Shown: piece by piece, positions 9,370 through 19,113 of the stretch | Layout: the number at the start of each line of letters is the position of its first letter | Numbering within the stretch: position 1 is the stretch's first letter | DNA from: Ignatzschineria sp. F8392 | Lineage (GTDB): Bacteria > Pseudomonadota > Gammaproteobacteria > Cardiobacteriales > Wohlfahrtiimonadaceae | Assembly: GCF_002252045.1 (NCBI RefSeq) | Contig: NZ_NEFF01000002.1 | Location: forward strand, 62,001-126,000 | Direction: 5' to 3' | DNA length: 64,000 nt | The notes under the pieces: model-generated | Databases searched by the model: none | What the model was told of the DNA's origin: nothing | The model's input: the letters and a program-made list of their open reading frames with translations, nothing else | Position numbers and translations under genes: made by a program

Positions 9370-12300
9370 TTACTCATCATCCCCATCATTGACTGTGTCA
9401 ATATCGATACCTAGAGAACGGATCTCTTTAATCAGTACGTTAAATGACTCAGGCATTCCCACTTCGATGTTATGCTCACCATTGACGATATTTTTGTAGA
9501 CCGCTGTACGGCCAGCAACGTCATCTGATTTTACTGTTAACATCTCTTGTAGGGTATATGCAGCACCGTAAGCCTCAAGTGCCCACACTTCCATCTCCCC
9601 GAAACGCTGACCACCAAATTGTGCTTTACCACCTAATGGCTGTTGCGTTACAAGTGAGTATGGTCCTGTTGAACGAGCATGCATCTTATCATCAACCAAG
9701 TGGTTAAGTTTAAGCATATACATAAAGCCAACAGTAACAGGTCTATCAAATGCATCCCCTGTACGACCATCATAAAGGGTAATTTGACCAGACTCCGGAA
9801 GGTCTGCTAAGCGAAGCATACGACGCATCTCTTCTTCTGACGCACCATCAAATACAGGGCTTGCCATCGGAACCCCTTTACGGAGGTTGCCACAGAGCTC
9901 TAAGATCTCATCATCACTGAACTTATCAAGATCAATCTGTTGAGCACTCTCATCTTTATTGTAGATCTCGTCTAGGAAGCTACGAAGTTTTTGTACTTCA
10001 GCATGTGATTTGAGCATCTTATCGATCTTCAAACCCAAACCATGTGCCGCCCAACCTAAATGGGTCTCAAGGATCTGCCCGATATTCATACGGGAAGGTA
10101 CCCCAAGTGGGTTAAGACAGATATCAACAGGTGTCCCATCTTCCATATAAGGCATATCTTCTTCTGGAACAATCATGGAGATAACCCCTTTGTTCCCGTG
10201 ACGACCTGCCATCTTATCCCCAGGTTGAATACGACGTTTAACCGCAAGATAGACCTTCACCATCTTCAAGACACCAGGAGCTAACTCATCACCTTGGGTC
10301 AATTTCGCACGAAGTTCTTCAAACTTCTTATTCGACTCTTTACGTTGCTGATCTAATAGCGCTTTAAGTTTCACTAACTCTTCAGCAAGCTCCTCAGATT
10401 TCACTTTAAGATCGAGCCATTTTTCACGCTCTATACCTTGAAGATACCCTTCAGTGATCTTATCACCGGCTTTAATGCCCTTATTACCCGCAGCAACATC
10501 AGCACCAATTAAGCTCTTGCTTACACGCTCAAAGAGGTCATCTTCAAGAATACGAAGTTGGTCATTTAAGTCCTTACGAACACCACGGAGTTCGCGATCT
10601 TCAATCTCTTTCGCACGGCTATCTTTCTCGATGCCATCACGGGTGAAGACACGAACATCGATCACCGTTCCATCCATTCCTGAAGGAACGCGAAGCGAGT
10701 TATCTTTAACATCAGAAGCTTTCTCACCAAAGATAGCGCGAAGCAGTTTCTCTTCAGGCGTTAAAGTGGTCTCCCCTTTCGGTGATACTTTACCCACTAA
10801 GATATCGCCAGATTTAACTTCTGCACCGATATAAGCAATACCTGCTTCATCAAGTTTAGAGAGTGCTGATTCAGAAACATTAGGAATATCGGAGGTGATC
10901 TCTTCAGGTCCTAATTTTGTATCACGAGCAACACAGGTTAACTCTTCAATGTGGATCGTTGTAAAGCGCTCTTCTTTAACCACACGCTCTGAGATCAAGA
11001 TGGAGTCTTCATAGTTGTAACCATTCCATGGCATGAACGCTACTAACATATTTTGACCAAGAGCAAGCTCACCTAAGTCCGTTGAAGGACCATCTGCTAA
11101 GATATCTTGACGCGATACAATATCACCCTCTTTCACCAATACTTTTTGGTTAACACAGGTGTTTGCATTCGAGCGCTGATATTTTGTGAGATTATAGATA
11201 TCAACCCCAGATTGACCTACCACTGTCTCATCATCATTAACACGGATAATGATTCTTGTTGCATCAACATAATCAACAACTCCCCCACGCTTCGCAACAA
11301 CACAGACCCCTGAGTCGCGCGCAACGATACGCTCCATACCTGTACCCACAAGTGGTTTATCAGCATTGAGTGTTGGAACTGCTTGACGTTGCATGTTTGA
11401 TCCCATGAGAGCACGGTTCGCATCATCATGCTCAAGGAAGGGAATTAATGCTGCTGCTACAGACACAATCTGTTTAGGCGAGATATCGATATAGCTAATC
11501 TGCTCTTTTGTAAGAAGCGTAAACTCCCCACCTGAACGAGCAGCGATCAACTCTTCAACAAAAGCACCATCTTCATCTAATTTTGCATTCGCCTGCGCGA
11601 TACCATAATTTGCTTCTTCATAAGCTGAGAGATAATCAACCTGATCTGTCACACGTCCATCAACAACTTTACGATATGGTGTCTCTAAGAAACCATAGCT
11701 ATTGGTACGTGCATAACTTGCAAGTGAGTTGATAAGACCGATGTTAGGACCTTCCGGTGTTTCGATAGGACAAACACGGCCGTAGTGAGTTACATGAACG
11801 TCACGGACTTCAAAGCCTGCACGCTCACGTGTTAAACCACCTGGACCTAATGCAGAGATACGACGCTTATGAGTCACCTCTGATAATGGATTGTTCTGGT
11901 CCATAAATTGAGATAACTGCGAAGATCCGAAGAACTCCTTGATTGCCGCACCCACAGGTTTAGCATTGATAAGATCATGTGGTGTCAAACCCTCAGCTTC
12001 CGCTAAGAGAAGACGATCTTTAACTGCTCTTTCGATACGGACTAAACCGATACGATAGACGTTTTCAACCATCTCACCTACTGAACGAATACGACGGTTA
12101 CCTAAATGGTCAACATCATCTACCTGTCCATGTCCATTGCGAATAGCAACCAACTCTTTTAAGACATCTAAAATATCTTGATTAGAGAGTGTACCTTCGC
12201 CGGTATCGCTATCACGACCGAGACGACGGTTGAACTTCATACGACCAACTGCAGAGAGATCATAACGATCACTTGTGAAGAAGAGGCTTGCAAAGAGATT

Positions 12301-13500
12301 CTCAGCAGCTTCTTTTGTAGGTGGCTCACCAGGACGCATCATTCGGTAGATTTCAATCTGCGCCTCTAATTGACTCTTCGTTGTATCAGCACGTAAAGTA
12401 TCTGAGATATAAGCACCGCGATCGACATCATTCGTGAAGAGAACAGGAATCTCATTGATTCCATAAGCAACAAACTTTTCTAATGTCTCAGCTGTAATAA
12501 CATCATTGGCTAATGCTAAGAGTTCACCGGTAGATTCATCCATAACATCTTGTGATAAGACTTTACCTACAAGATACTCAAATGGGACCTCTAACTCTTC
12601 AATACCCGCATCTTCAAGACGTTTAATATGACGAGCTGTTACACGACGCCCTTTCTCTACTAATACATCGCCATCGAGAATAATATCGAAAGCCGCCATC
12701 TCACCACGGAGGCGAGCAGGAACTAGCTCAAGGAAGAGCTTCTTCCCTTTAATTAAGAACTTATTCGTTTCAAAGAACTCAGCTAAGATCTCAGCATCAG
12801 AGAGACCTAAAGCTTTTAAGATGATTGTCGCATGTAATTTTCTGCGGCGATCGATACGAGCATAAACGAGATCTTTTGCATCAAACTCAAAATCCATCCA
12901 AGAACCACGGTAAGGGATAATTCTTGCGGAGAAGAGTAATTTACCAGATGAGTGTCCTTTCCCTTTATCATGATCGAAGAAGACACCGGGTGAACGATGG
13001 AGCTGAGAAACGATAACACGCTCAGTACCATTGATCACAAATGTACCATTTTCAGTCATTAAAGGAATTTCACCTAAATAGACACCACCGCGACCAAATT
13101 GATCGATATCCGCTTCACGGATCTCTTTAATTTCGCCGGTTTCTAAATCAGAAATTTTTAATCGCATCCCAATACGCAACGACGCTGCATAGGTCGTTCC
13201 ACGCATCTGGCACTCGCGAACATCAAATTCAGGCTCGCCAATGTGATAATCCACATACTCTAAAGAGAGGCGAAAGCCGTTAGATGTTGCTGTTTTAGCT
13301 TTGATAGCTTCAATTGGGAAGATCGATTTAAACGCCGCGTGCAATCCTTGATCTCTACGCTCGCGTCTAGGGGTATGCTCTTGCAAAAAATTCTCGTAAG
13401 AGTCAATTTGTGTCGCGAGAAGGAAAGGGACTTCCTGAACTTCAATCTGCTGTCCGAAGTCTTTACGGATGCGTTTTTTTTCTGTAAACGAATAGACCAT
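9370..13500 (-). CDS. rpoB: DNA-directed RNA polymerase subunit beta
   Basis: Second-largest core subunit of RNA polymerase (1376 aa; E. coli 1342). The rifampicin pocket reads [21 protein letters not shown], and the resistance-linked Gln, Asp, Ser, His, Arg and Ser positions are wild type, so sensitivity is expected. Other landmarks are the [11 protein letters not shown] segment, the [15 protein letters not shown] active-site loop and the C-terminal [28 protein letters not shown] (quoted in parts). Position 552-equivalent is Val in DVHVTHYGR where enterobacteria have Pro, a site that varies among bacteria. The gene is transcribed from the rplJL region through an attenuator hairpin. Confidence 0.99.
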   Translation of the reverse strand: MVYSFTEKKRIRKDFGQQIEVQEVPFLLATQIDSYENFLQEHTPRRERRDQGLHAAFKSIFPIEAIKAKTATSNGFRLSLEYVDYHIGEPEFDVRECQMRGTTYAASLRIGMRLKISDLETGEIKEIREADIDQFGRGGVYLGEIPLMTENGTFVINGTERVIVSQLHRSPGVFFDHDKGKGHSSGKLLFSARIIPYRGSWMDFEFDAKDLVYARIDRRRKLHATIILKALGLSDAEILAEFFETNKFLIKGKKLFLELVPARLRGEMAAFDIILDGDVLVEKGRRVTARHIKRLEDAGIEELEVPFEYLVGKVLSQDVMDESTGELLALANDVITAETLEKFVAYGINEIPVLFTNDVDRGAYISDTLRADTTKSQLEAQIEIYRMMRPGEPPTKEAAENLFASLFFTSDRYDLSAVGRMKFNRRLGRDSDTGEGTLSNQDILDVLKELVAIRNGHGQVDDVDHLGNRRIRSVGEMVENVYRIGLVRIERAVKDRLLLAEAEGLTPHDLINAKPVGAAIKEFFGSSQLSQFMDQNNPLSEVTHKRRISALGPGGLTRERAGFEVRDVHVTHYGRVCPIETPEGPNIGLINSLASYARTNSYGFLETPYRKVVDGRVTDQVDYLSAYEEANYGIAQANAKLDEDGAFVEELIAARSGGEFTLLTKEQISYIDISPKQIVSVAAALIPFLEHDDANRALMGSNMQRQAVPTLNADKPLVGTGMERIVARDSGVCVVAKRGGVVDYVDATRIIIRVNDDETVVGQSGVDIYNLTKYQRSNANTCVNQKVLVKEGDIVSRQDILADGPSTDLGELALGQNMLVAFMPWNGYNYEDSILISERVVKEERFTTIHIEELTCVARDTKLGPEEITSDIPNVSESALSKLDEAGIAYIGAEVKSGDILVGKVSPKGETTLTPEEKLLRAIFGEKASDVKDNSLRVPSGMDGTVIDVRVFTRDGIEKDSRAKEIEDRELRGVRKDLNDQLRILEDDLFERVSKSLIGADVAAGNKGIKAGDKITEGYLQGIEREKWLDLKVKSEELAEELVKLKALLDQQRKESNKKFEELRAKLTQGDELAPGVLKMVKVYLAVKRRIQPGDKMAGRHGNKGVISMIVPEEDMPYMEDGTPVDICLNPLGVPSRMNIGQILETHLGWAAHGLGLKIDKMLKSHAEVQKLRSFLDEIYNKDESAQQIDLDKFSDDEILELCGNLRKGVPMASPVFDGASEEEMRRMLRLADLPESGQITLYDGRTGDAFDRPVTVGFMYMLKLNHLVDDKMHARSTGPYSLVTQQPLGGKAQFGGQRFGEMEVWALEAYGAAYTLQEMLTVKSDDVAGRTAVYKNIVNGEHNIEVGMPESFNVLIKEIRSLGIDIDTVNDGDDE

Positions 13501-13600
13501 GCAATGTATTCCTCATAAGATGGGGAGTGTAAACATATAAATTAATCCTTTGGCCAAAAGGCCTAATTTATACGCTTGAAAAATATTTTTTAGAAGCTAG

Positions 13601-13630
13601 TAAAGGCTAGAGTCGTAACCCTAGCCTTTA
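13601..13630 (-). terminator. Attenuator between rplL and rpoB
   Basis: TAAAGGCTAG and CTAGCCTTTA form a 10-bp perfect stem with a 10-base loop in the 205-base rplL-rpoB gap. No T run follows directly. In E. coli the same gap holds a partial terminator and an RNase III site that lower rpoBC expression; that function is inferred here from position and shape. Confidence 0.65.
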
Positions 13631-13705
13631 TGTTTCATTCTTAATTAAAAGAGTACCTGGTAATATCAGGCAGATAGTTGTACATCTCTTTTAATTATAG
13701 CCTGA

Positions 13706-14077
13706 TTATTTAAGTTCAACAGTTGCGCCCGCTTCTTCAAGCTCAGCTTTGATCTTGTCTGCTTCTTCTTTAGATACTTGCTCTTTAACTGTTGCAGGTG
13801 CACCTTCAACAAGCGCTTTAGCATCACCAAGACCAAGACCTGTGATACCACGTACCACTTTGATAACGTTGATTTTCTTGTCGCCGATAGCTGTCATTAC
13901 AACATCAAACTCAGTTTGAGCTTCTGCTGCTGCGCCAGCATCACCTGCAGGACCAGCTGCAACTGCAACTGCTGCTGTTACGCCAAATTTCTCTTCGATT
14001 GCAGAGATTAACTCCATAACTTCTGCAGTTTTCATCTCTTCAATTGCATTAAGGATATCTTCGTGTGAGATTGCCAT
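13706..14077 (-). CDS. rplL: 50S ribosomal protein L7/L12
   Basis: Stalk protein that recruits translation GTPases (123 aa). It has the N-terminal dimerisation helices, then an Ala/Gly-rich hinge (about residues 35-52, [19 protein letters not shown]). The conserved C-terminal domain contains [20 protein letters not shown] and ends [10 protein letters not shown]. The start follows TTAGGAGTTAT. It lies 73 bases after rplJ in the standard order. Confidence 0.98.
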   Translation of the reverse strand: MAISHEDILNAIEEMKTAEVMELISAIEEKFGVTAAVAVAAGPAGDAGAAAEAQTEFDVVMTAIGDKKINVIKVVRGITGLGLGDAKALVEGAPATVKEQVSKEEADKIKAELEEAGATVELK

Positions 14078-14150
14078 AATATAACTCCTAAAATTATCTT
14101 AAAATTTTGATTAGTTAACGATTCTAAATTAAGAATTGTTAGCAGAGCGA

Positions 14151-14660
14151 TTAAGCTGCTTCTGCTTCTTTCTTGTCTCTTACAGAAGCTAATGTTGCTG
14201 CAAGTTTCTGAACTGGTGCTTTCAATACCGCTAAGAACATTGAGATCGCCTCTTCCTTCGTTGGGAGTGACGCGATTGCTTTCAGTGCAGAACCATCATG
14301 GACTTCGCCATCATGGGCAATTGCTTTAACTACTAACTTCTCATTCGCTTTTTCCTTAAGGAAATTGTGAATAACACGTGCGCCGGCAACTGGATCTTCC
14401 TCGTTCATAGAGAAAGCCATGATGATCGGACCAACAAGACTTGGGATCGCATCTTCGAATTGAGTCTCTTTCAATGCAAGTCTTGCTAATGTATTTTTCA
14501 CAACACGGATATCAACATCTGCTGATCTTGCCGCATTACGAAGAGATGTAATCTGAGCTACCGTAAGCCCGTGGTACTCAGAAAGAACTAGAGAGTGCGC
14601 ATTATTTGCTAACCCACTAACCTCTTCTACCACTACTTGTTTACTTTGCAAAGAACTCAT
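14151..14660 (-). CDS. rplJ: 50S ribosomal protein L10
   Basis: Base of the ribosomal stalk, which binds 23S rRNA and L7/L12 dimers (169 aa). Landmarks are SLVLSEYHGLTVAQITSLRN, the RVVKNTLARLA segment and the C-terminal helix that binds L12. The start follows AAAGGTGAAAA. It is preceded by a structured 250-base leader expected to mediate autoregulation by the L10-L12 complex. Confidence 0.98.
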   Translation of the reverse strand: MSSLQSKQVVVEEVSGLANNAHSLVLSEYHGLTVAQITSLRNAARSADVDIRVVKNTLARLALKETQFEDAIPSLVGPIIMAFSMNEEDPVAGARVIHNFLKEKANEKLVVKAIAHDGEVHDGSALKAIASLPTKEEAISMFLAVLKAPVQKLAATLASVRDKKEAEAA

Positions 14661-14905
14661 TTTTCACCTTTACATATCTGGTAATTACTTACCTGTTACA
14701 ACACCCAAACAATTAAGTTTGGCCCTACGGTAACCCTAATCTAGAACCACCGTCTACGTAGACCATCTCGATAGCGCAAAACACTCGAGCTATCGAGACA
14801 ATTAAACCCGAAGGGAATCTACGGTCTTCGACTCACCTTTAATTAAAACCAGCTTCTCCTAAAGAGGAGCTACTCAAAATTAAAAGATAAGTTCACATTC
14901 TCTAT
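14661..14905 (-). promoter_or_regulatory. L10 (rplJ) mRNA leader
   Basis: The 250-base gap between rplA and rplJ is strongly structured. On the minus strand CTCGATAGC pairs with GCTATCGAG (14796-14764 region), and AGCTCCTC/GAGAAGCT-like and GGTCTACGTAGAC elements flank it. Leaders at this place bind L10(L12)4 in gammaproteobacteria and repress rplJL translation. The identity is inferred from position and folding, not from a covariance model. Confidence 0.65.
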
Positions 14906-14910
14906 TTTGC

Positions 14911-15600
14911 TTATACCGAAGCTAAATCAACAGTAATACCAGGACCCATTGTGGTCGACACTGTTAATTTTTTAAGGTATACACCTTTTGCTGAAGCTGG
15001 CTTCAAACGAGTCAACTCAGTAATAAGCGCTTTAAGATTTTCTCTGATTGCATTTGCATCAAAGCTTACTTTACCAATTGCAGCGTGAATAATCCCTGCT
15101 TTATCAGTACGGAAACGTACTTGACCTGATTTTGCATTTTTAACAGCGGTCACCACGTCAGGCGTTACTGTACCAACACGTGGGTTAGGCATAAGGCCTC
15201 TAGGACCTAAGATCTGTCCTAATTGACCTACAACACGCATCGCATCTGGCGTTGCAATAACAACATCATAGTTGAGATCGCCACCTTTCATGCTCTCTGC
15301 GAGATCTTCAAATCCAACAACGTCCGCACCCGCTTCTTTAGCAGCTTCAGCGTTTGCACCCTGTGCAAATACTGCAACACGAACATCTTTACCCGTTCCG
15401 TTTGGCATAACTGTCGCACCACGAACAACTTGGTCTGATTTACGTGGATCAACACCTAAGTTAACTGCAACTTCAAATGATTCTTCAAATTTCGCTGCAG
15501 GAACTTTTTTAAGTGTCTCAACCGCTTCATCAAAAGAGTATACTTTTTCTGAATCGATTAACTCTAAGATAGCTTTTCTTTTTTTAGTTAACTTAGCCAT
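14911..15600 (-). CDS. rplA: 50S ribosomal protein L1
   Basis: L1-stalk protein of the large subunit and translational repressor of its own operon (229 aa). The frame opens at 15648, but [11 protein letters not shown] starting at 15600 is the family N-terminus, and GGAGG sits 10-14 bases ahead within the end of rplK. Conserved blocks include [15 protein letters not shown] and [17 protein letters not shown]. Only one base separates it from the rplK stop, so translation is likely coupled. Confidence 0.98.
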   Translation of the reverse strand: MAKLTKKRKAILELIDSEKVYSFDEAVETLKKVPAAKFEESFEVAVNLGVDPRKSDQVVRGATVMPNGTGKDVRVAVFAQGANAEAAKEAGADVVGFEDLAESMKGGDLNYDVVIATPDAMRVVGQLGQILGPRGLMPNPRVGTVTPDVVTAVKNAKSGQVRFRTDKAGIIHAAIGKVSFDANAIRENLKALITELTRLKPASAKGVYLKKLTVSTTMGPGITVDLASV

Positions 15601-15601
15601 A

Positions 15602-16033
15602 TTACACACCCTCCACTTCGATACCCATTGAGCGTGCACTTCCTGCAATGATTCTTACCGCAGCATCTAAATCTGCTGAAGTTAAATCTGGCTCTTTAGT
15701 CTTCGCAATCTCTTCTAATTGCGCACGAGTCACTTTACCAACTTTTTGTGTATTTGGTTTTGGACTACCTGATTTGATACCGGCCGCTTTCTTTAAAAGA
15801 TATGCTGCTGGTGGAGTTTTGGTGATAAATGTGAATGAACGGTCATTATAGACTGTAATCACAACTGGAATTGGCATACCAGGTTCCATCTGTTGTGTTG
15901 CTGCGTTAAACGCTTTACAGAATTCCATGATATTCACACCGTGCTGACCTAACGCCGGACCGATTGGTGGCGATGGGTTCGCCTTACCTGCCGCTACTTG
16001 CAGGTTGATATAAGACATTACTTTCTTTGCCAT
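15602..16033 (-). CDS. rplK: 50S ribosomal protein L11
   Basis: Part of the GTPase-associated centre, needed for stringent activation of RelA (143 aa). The N-terminal [19 protein letters not shown] carries the conserved prolines of the thiostrepton-binding site. The C-terminal RNA-binding domain ends in [14 protein letters not shown]. The start follows AGGAGTATCGCCAA. First of the rplK-rplA pair. Confidence 0.99.
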   Translation of the reverse strand: MAKKVMSYINLQVAAGKANPSPPIGPALGQHGVNIMEFCKAFNAATQQMEPGMPIPVVITVYNDRSFTFITKTPPAAYLLKKAAGIKSGSPKPNTQKVGKVTRAQLEEIAKTKEPDLTSADLDAAVRIIAGSARSMGIEVEGV

Positions 16034-16185
16034 TTGGCGATACTCCTAATTGTATGGGTTAAACGCTCTTCAGCTCCCCAAGTTTTAAAAGACTCGGTAT
16101 TGTAGCATTCTTTATCAAGCACTACAACTATTTATTCAAAAGAGAGGTGGATAAAACAAACCTCAAAATACTCCCAAAAACAGAA

Positions 16186-16243
16186 GAGAGCGTTAAAATC
16201 AAGAAATTAAAATTACTATTAACACCTTGATTTCAACACTCTC
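16186..16243 (-). terminator. Long hairpin in the nusG-rplK gap
   Basis: Arms 16186-16203 and 16226-16243 form an 18-bp stem with one GU pair and one mismatch around a 22-base AT-rich loop. On the minus strand it is followed by TTCTGTTTTTGG. It may be a partial terminator, or an RNase III site separating secE-nusG from rplKA messages. Confidence 0.55.
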
Positions 16244-16278
16244 CTTAACTGCTTACTTTTCAGTGATGAGATATTAAA

Positions 16279-16806
16279 CTACAGCTTCTCAACCTGACTA
16301 AATTCTAAATCAACAGGGGTTGCGCGACCAAAGATCATCACAGAGACTTTAATTCGCCCTTTATCTGAATCAACTTCAGTAACAGTACCATTAAACTCAT
16401 TAAATGGACCATCGATAACGCGAACTTCCTCCCCTACCTCGTAGAGAACTTTCAATCTAGGACCCTCTTCAGCCTGAGCAATGCGATTTAAAATATGGTT
16501 TGCTTCACGCTCAGAGATAGGACTTGGACGATCACTCTTACCACCAACAAACCCAATCACTCGCGGAACGCTATTAACTAAGTGCCAAACTTCTTCATCC
16601 ATATCTGCTTGAACTAAGACATAGCCCGGAAAGAATTTACGTTCACTCTTACGACGCTTACCATCTTTAACTTCTACTACTTCTTCAGTCGGCACTAAAA
16701 TCTCACCAAACTTAGATTCAAGTCCTTCTCTTGCAATATATTCATGTAGTGCACGAACTACCTGTCCTTCGTACCCAGAATAAGCTTGTATCACATACCA
16801 ATGCAT
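16279..16806 (-). CDS. nusG: Transcription elongation/termination factor NusG
   Basis: Binds the beta' clamp to suppress pausing, and contacts Rho or S10 through its KOW domain (175 aa). The N-terminal NGN domain starts [27 protein letters not shown] and [10 protein letters not shown] follow, then the KOW motif [19 protein letters not shown] near residue 125. It lies 9 bases after secE, with which it is co-transcribed. Confidence 0.98.
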   Translation of the reverse strand: MHWYVIQAYSGYEGQVVRALHEYIAREGLESKFGEILVPTEEVVEVKDGKRRKSERKFFPGYVLVQADMDEEVWHLVNSVPRVIGFVGGKSDRPSPISEREANHILNRIAQAEEGPRLKVLYEVGEEVRVIDGPFNEFNGTVTEVDSDKGRIKVSVMIFGRATPVDLEFSQVEKL

Positions 16807-16815
16807 CTTTCTCTC

Positions 16816-17259
16816 CTACGAAAATGACAATATAAATGAGATGATGTTCTTAATAATAAAATCAACAAACATCAAAAAGAGTAGCGTCACGACCATGACA
16901 ACAATTACAAGCAAGGTCATCTTACGAGTCTCATCCATTGTTGGCCATACTACTCGGCGCAACTCCATTCTCGACTCCTTAAAGAAGACCACTAAGTTCT
17001 TCCCTGTTGGAGAGACAAAAAAGATCCCCGCACCAACAGCCAACCCAGCGATCAACGCGCCAAAAGAGTAGAGCATATTGATGCCCTCAAAGTAGTAATA
17101 GACAAAGATCCCTGCCAATACCACTAATACTGCAAGCCAGACTAAACCTTTACCGCTCTTAACTTCTTGCCCTTTAGTTTGTGAGGCTCTCTTTGCAACT
17201 GCGGGTTGCTCATTCACCTTTACAGGCTTTTTCTTTGTTTTCATCTTATTACTTCTCAT
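16816..17259 (-). CDS. secE: Preprotein translocase subunit SecE
   Basis: Inner-membrane subunit of SecYEG. Two predicted spans lie at about residues 38-57 and 61-81. The conserved amphipathic ESRMELRRVVWPTMDETRK precedes the third, essential span (about 112-140). This three-span form is typical of gammaproteobacteria. The basic N-terminal extension (about 35 residues) makes it longer than E. coli SecE (127 aa). A start at the internal ATG of residue 6 (17244), with GAGAAG seven bases ahead, is equally possible. Confidence 0.93.
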   Translation of the reverse strand: MRSNKMKTKKKPVKVNEQPAVAKRASQTKGQEVKSGKGLVWLAVLVVLAGIFVYYYFEGINMLYSFGALIAGLAVGAGIFFVSPTGKNLVVFFKESRMELRRVVWPTMDETRKMTLLVIVVMVVTLLFLMFVDFIIKNIISFILSFS

Positions 17260-17278
17260 TCATGCACATTAAACCGGC

Positions 17279-17308
17279 ATTATACTAGATAATTTTGATT
17301 AGATAAAA
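17279..17308 (-). promoter_or_regulatory. Promoter of secE-nusG
   Basis: On the minus strand a perfect TATAAT lies at 17284-17279, with a weak TTTATC 17 bases upstream. It lies just after the tRNA-Trp terminator and about 20 bases before secE. Confidence 0.6.
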
Positions 17309-17340
17309 TAAAAGCAGTCAGAAACTAAACTGACTGCTTT
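17305..17340 (-). terminator. Terminator of the tuf/tRNA-Trp transcript
   Basis: An 11-bp perfect stem, AAAGCAGTCAG with CTGACTGCTTT (17340-17330 and 17321-17311), followed by TTTTATTTTAT on the minus strand. Confidence 0.88.
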
Positions 17341-17346
17341 ATATTT

Positions 17347-17422
17347 TGGCGGGCCAAGAAGGAATCGAACCCTCAACCTACGGTTTTGGAGACCGTCGCT
17401 CTGCCAATTGAGCTATTGACCC
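17347..17422 (-). tRNA. tRNA-Trp (CCA)
   Basis: A 76-nt cloverleaf with encoded 3' CCA. The acceptor GGGTCAA pairs with TTGGCCC (one GU). The anticodon loop CTCCAAA gives CCA, and the T arm is GAGGGTTCGATTCCTTC. It lies 18 bases after tuf, the common tuf-trnW-secE order. Confidence 0.98.
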
Positions 17423-17440
17423 AAATACTGCTAGCAGTAA

Positions 17441-18631
17441 TTATGCAATAACTTTAGCTACAACACCTGCACCAACTGTACGACCACCTTCACGGATTGC
17501 GAAACGTAAACCTTCATCCATCGCGATTGGGTTGATTAACTCAACAACCATCTTGATGTTATCGCCAGGCATTACCATCTCTACACCTTCTGGAAGTTCA
17601 ACTGCACCTGTTACGTCAGTTGTACGGAAGTAGAATTGTGGGCGGTATCCTTTGAAGAATGGAGTATGACGACCACCTTCTTCTTTAGATAATACATATA
17701 CTTCTGCTTCAAATTTTGTGTGTGGCTTAATTGAACCTGGTTTTGCTAATACTTGACCACGCTCAACATCTTCACGTTTTGTACCACGAAGAAGAACACC
17801 AACGTTATCACCTGCTTGACCTTGATCAAGAAGCTTACGGAACATCTCAACGCCCGTACAAGTTGTTTTCTGAGTTGGACGAATTCCTACAATCTCAAGC
17901 TCTTCACCAGTCTTAACAATACCAGATTCGATACGGCCAGTTACAACTGTACCACGACCTGAAATTGAGAATACATCTTCGATAGGCATAAGGAATGGCT
18001 TATCGATTTCACGTACCGGCTCAGGAATCCACTCATCTAATGCTGCAAGAAGTTTTTTAATTGCAGGAACACCGATTTCAGACTCATCCCCTTCGATTGC
18101 TTTAAGCGCAGAACCTACGATTACTGGCGTATCATCACCTGGGAAATCGTATGCATCAAGAAGCTCACGAACTTCCATCTCTACTAACTCGATCAATTCA
18201 GGATCATCAACCATATCCGCTTTGTTTAAGAAAACAAGGATATATGGAACACCTACTTGACGAGATAAAAGGATGTGCTCACGTGTTTGTGGCATCGGAC
18301 CATCAGCAGCTGAACAAACGAGGATTGCCCCATCCATCTGCGCCGCACCAGTGATCATGTTTTTAACATAGTCTGCGTGCCCTGGGCAGTCAACGTGTGC
18401 ATAGTGACGGTTTTCAGACTCATACTCAACGTGTGAAGTTGAAATCGTGATACCACGCTCTCTCTCTTCCGGCGCATTATCGATCTGATCATATGCACGA
18501 ACGTTTGCACCTACAGACTCATTACCTACTTTTGTTAAAGCAGCTGTCAATGTAGTTTTACCATGGTCAACGTGGCCAATTGTACCGACATTGACGTGCG
18601 GCTTATTACGACTAAAAGTTTCCTTTGACAT
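17441..18631 (-). CDS. tuf: Elongation factor Tu
   Basis: GTPase that delivers aminoacyl-tRNA to the ribosome (396 aa). The P-loop GHVDHGKT is at residues 19-26, with [12 protein letters not shown] for switch II and NKAD for guanine recognition. The C-terminus is [12 protein letters not shown]. It is co-transcribed after three tRNAs, as in the enterobacterial tufB operon. Only one copy is in the window; a second near fusA would be expected elsewhere. The Phe124-equivalent elfamycin sites were not assessed. Confidence 0.99.
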   Translation of the reverse strand: MSKETFSRNKPHVNVGTIGHVDHGKTTLTAALTKVGNESVGANVRAYDQIDNAPEERERGITISTSHVEYESENRHYAHVDCPGHADYVKNMITGAAQMDGAILVCSAADGPMPQTREHILLSRQVGVPYILVFLNKADMVDDPELIELVEMEVRELLDAYDFPGDDTPVIVGSALKAIEGDESEIGVPAIKKLLAALDEWIPEPVREIDKPFLMPIEDVFSISGRGTVVTGRIESGIVKTGEELEIVGIRPTQKTTCTGVEMFRKLLDQGQAGDNVGVLLRGTKREDVERGQVLAKPGSIKPHTKFEAEVYVLSKEEGGRHTPFFKGYRPQFYFRTTDVTGAVELPEGVEMVMPGDNIKMVVELINPIAMDEGLRFAIREGGRTVGAGVVAKVIA

Positions 18632-18673
18632 AATATCACTCTTCTTGATTAGATTAATTACACGGAAGGGGAA

Positions 18674-18749
<76 letters not shown>

Positions 18750-18754
18750 AGAAA

Positions 18755-18828
18755 TGGAGCGGGTGATGGGAATCGAACCCACACAATCAGCTTGGAAGGC
18801 TGAGATTCTACCATTGAACTACACCCGC
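18755..18828 (-). tRNA. tRNA-Gly (TCC)
   Basis: 74 nt. The acceptor GCGGGTG pairs with CACCCGC, followed by TCCA. The anticodon loop CTTCCAA gives TCC. Five bases separate it from tRNA-Thr. Confidence 0.98.
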
Positions 18829-18853
18829 GAAACTCATTTTTGAAGCTAAAATT

Positions 18854-18938
18854 TGGTGGTGGAGGTAGGATTCGAACCTACGAAGGCATAGCCGCCAGAT
18901 TTACAGTCTAGTCCCTTTAACCACTCGGGAACTCCACC
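18854..18938 (-). tRNA. tRNA-Tyr (GTA)
   Basis: 85-nt class II tRNA with a long variable arm. The acceptor GGTGGAG pairs with CTCCACC, with an encoded ACCA end. The anticodon loop CTGTAAA gives GTA. First gene of the tRNA-tuf transcript. Confidence 0.98.
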
Positions 18939-18950
18939 AGATAAGCCATC

Positions 18951-18978
18951 ATTATACATTGAGTTTTCAATGTGTCAA
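18951..18978 (-). promoter_or_regulatory. Consensus sigma-70 promoter of the tRNA-tuf operon
   Basis: On the minus strand a perfect TTGACA (18978-18973) and a perfect TATAAT (18956-18951) are 16 bases apart. They sit 12 bases ahead of tRNA-Tyr, as expected for a strongly expressed stable-RNA operon. Confidence 0.9.
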
Positions 18979-19113
18979 TTTAATTTTTGCTTATTTTTTT
19001 ATCACTCTTTAAAATCTCTTTCAAACAATCTTTAAGCGATTTTAAGTGGTTTTTAAGCTATAGAAAGATAGCTCTTAAACAATTAAATTGAACTTTGGCT
19101 AACAGTGTAAACA

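Noticed and set aside
10454-10834. 126-codon frame antisense to rpoB
   Set aside because: A long antisense frame in a conserved gene is expected from its codon use; no ribosome site.
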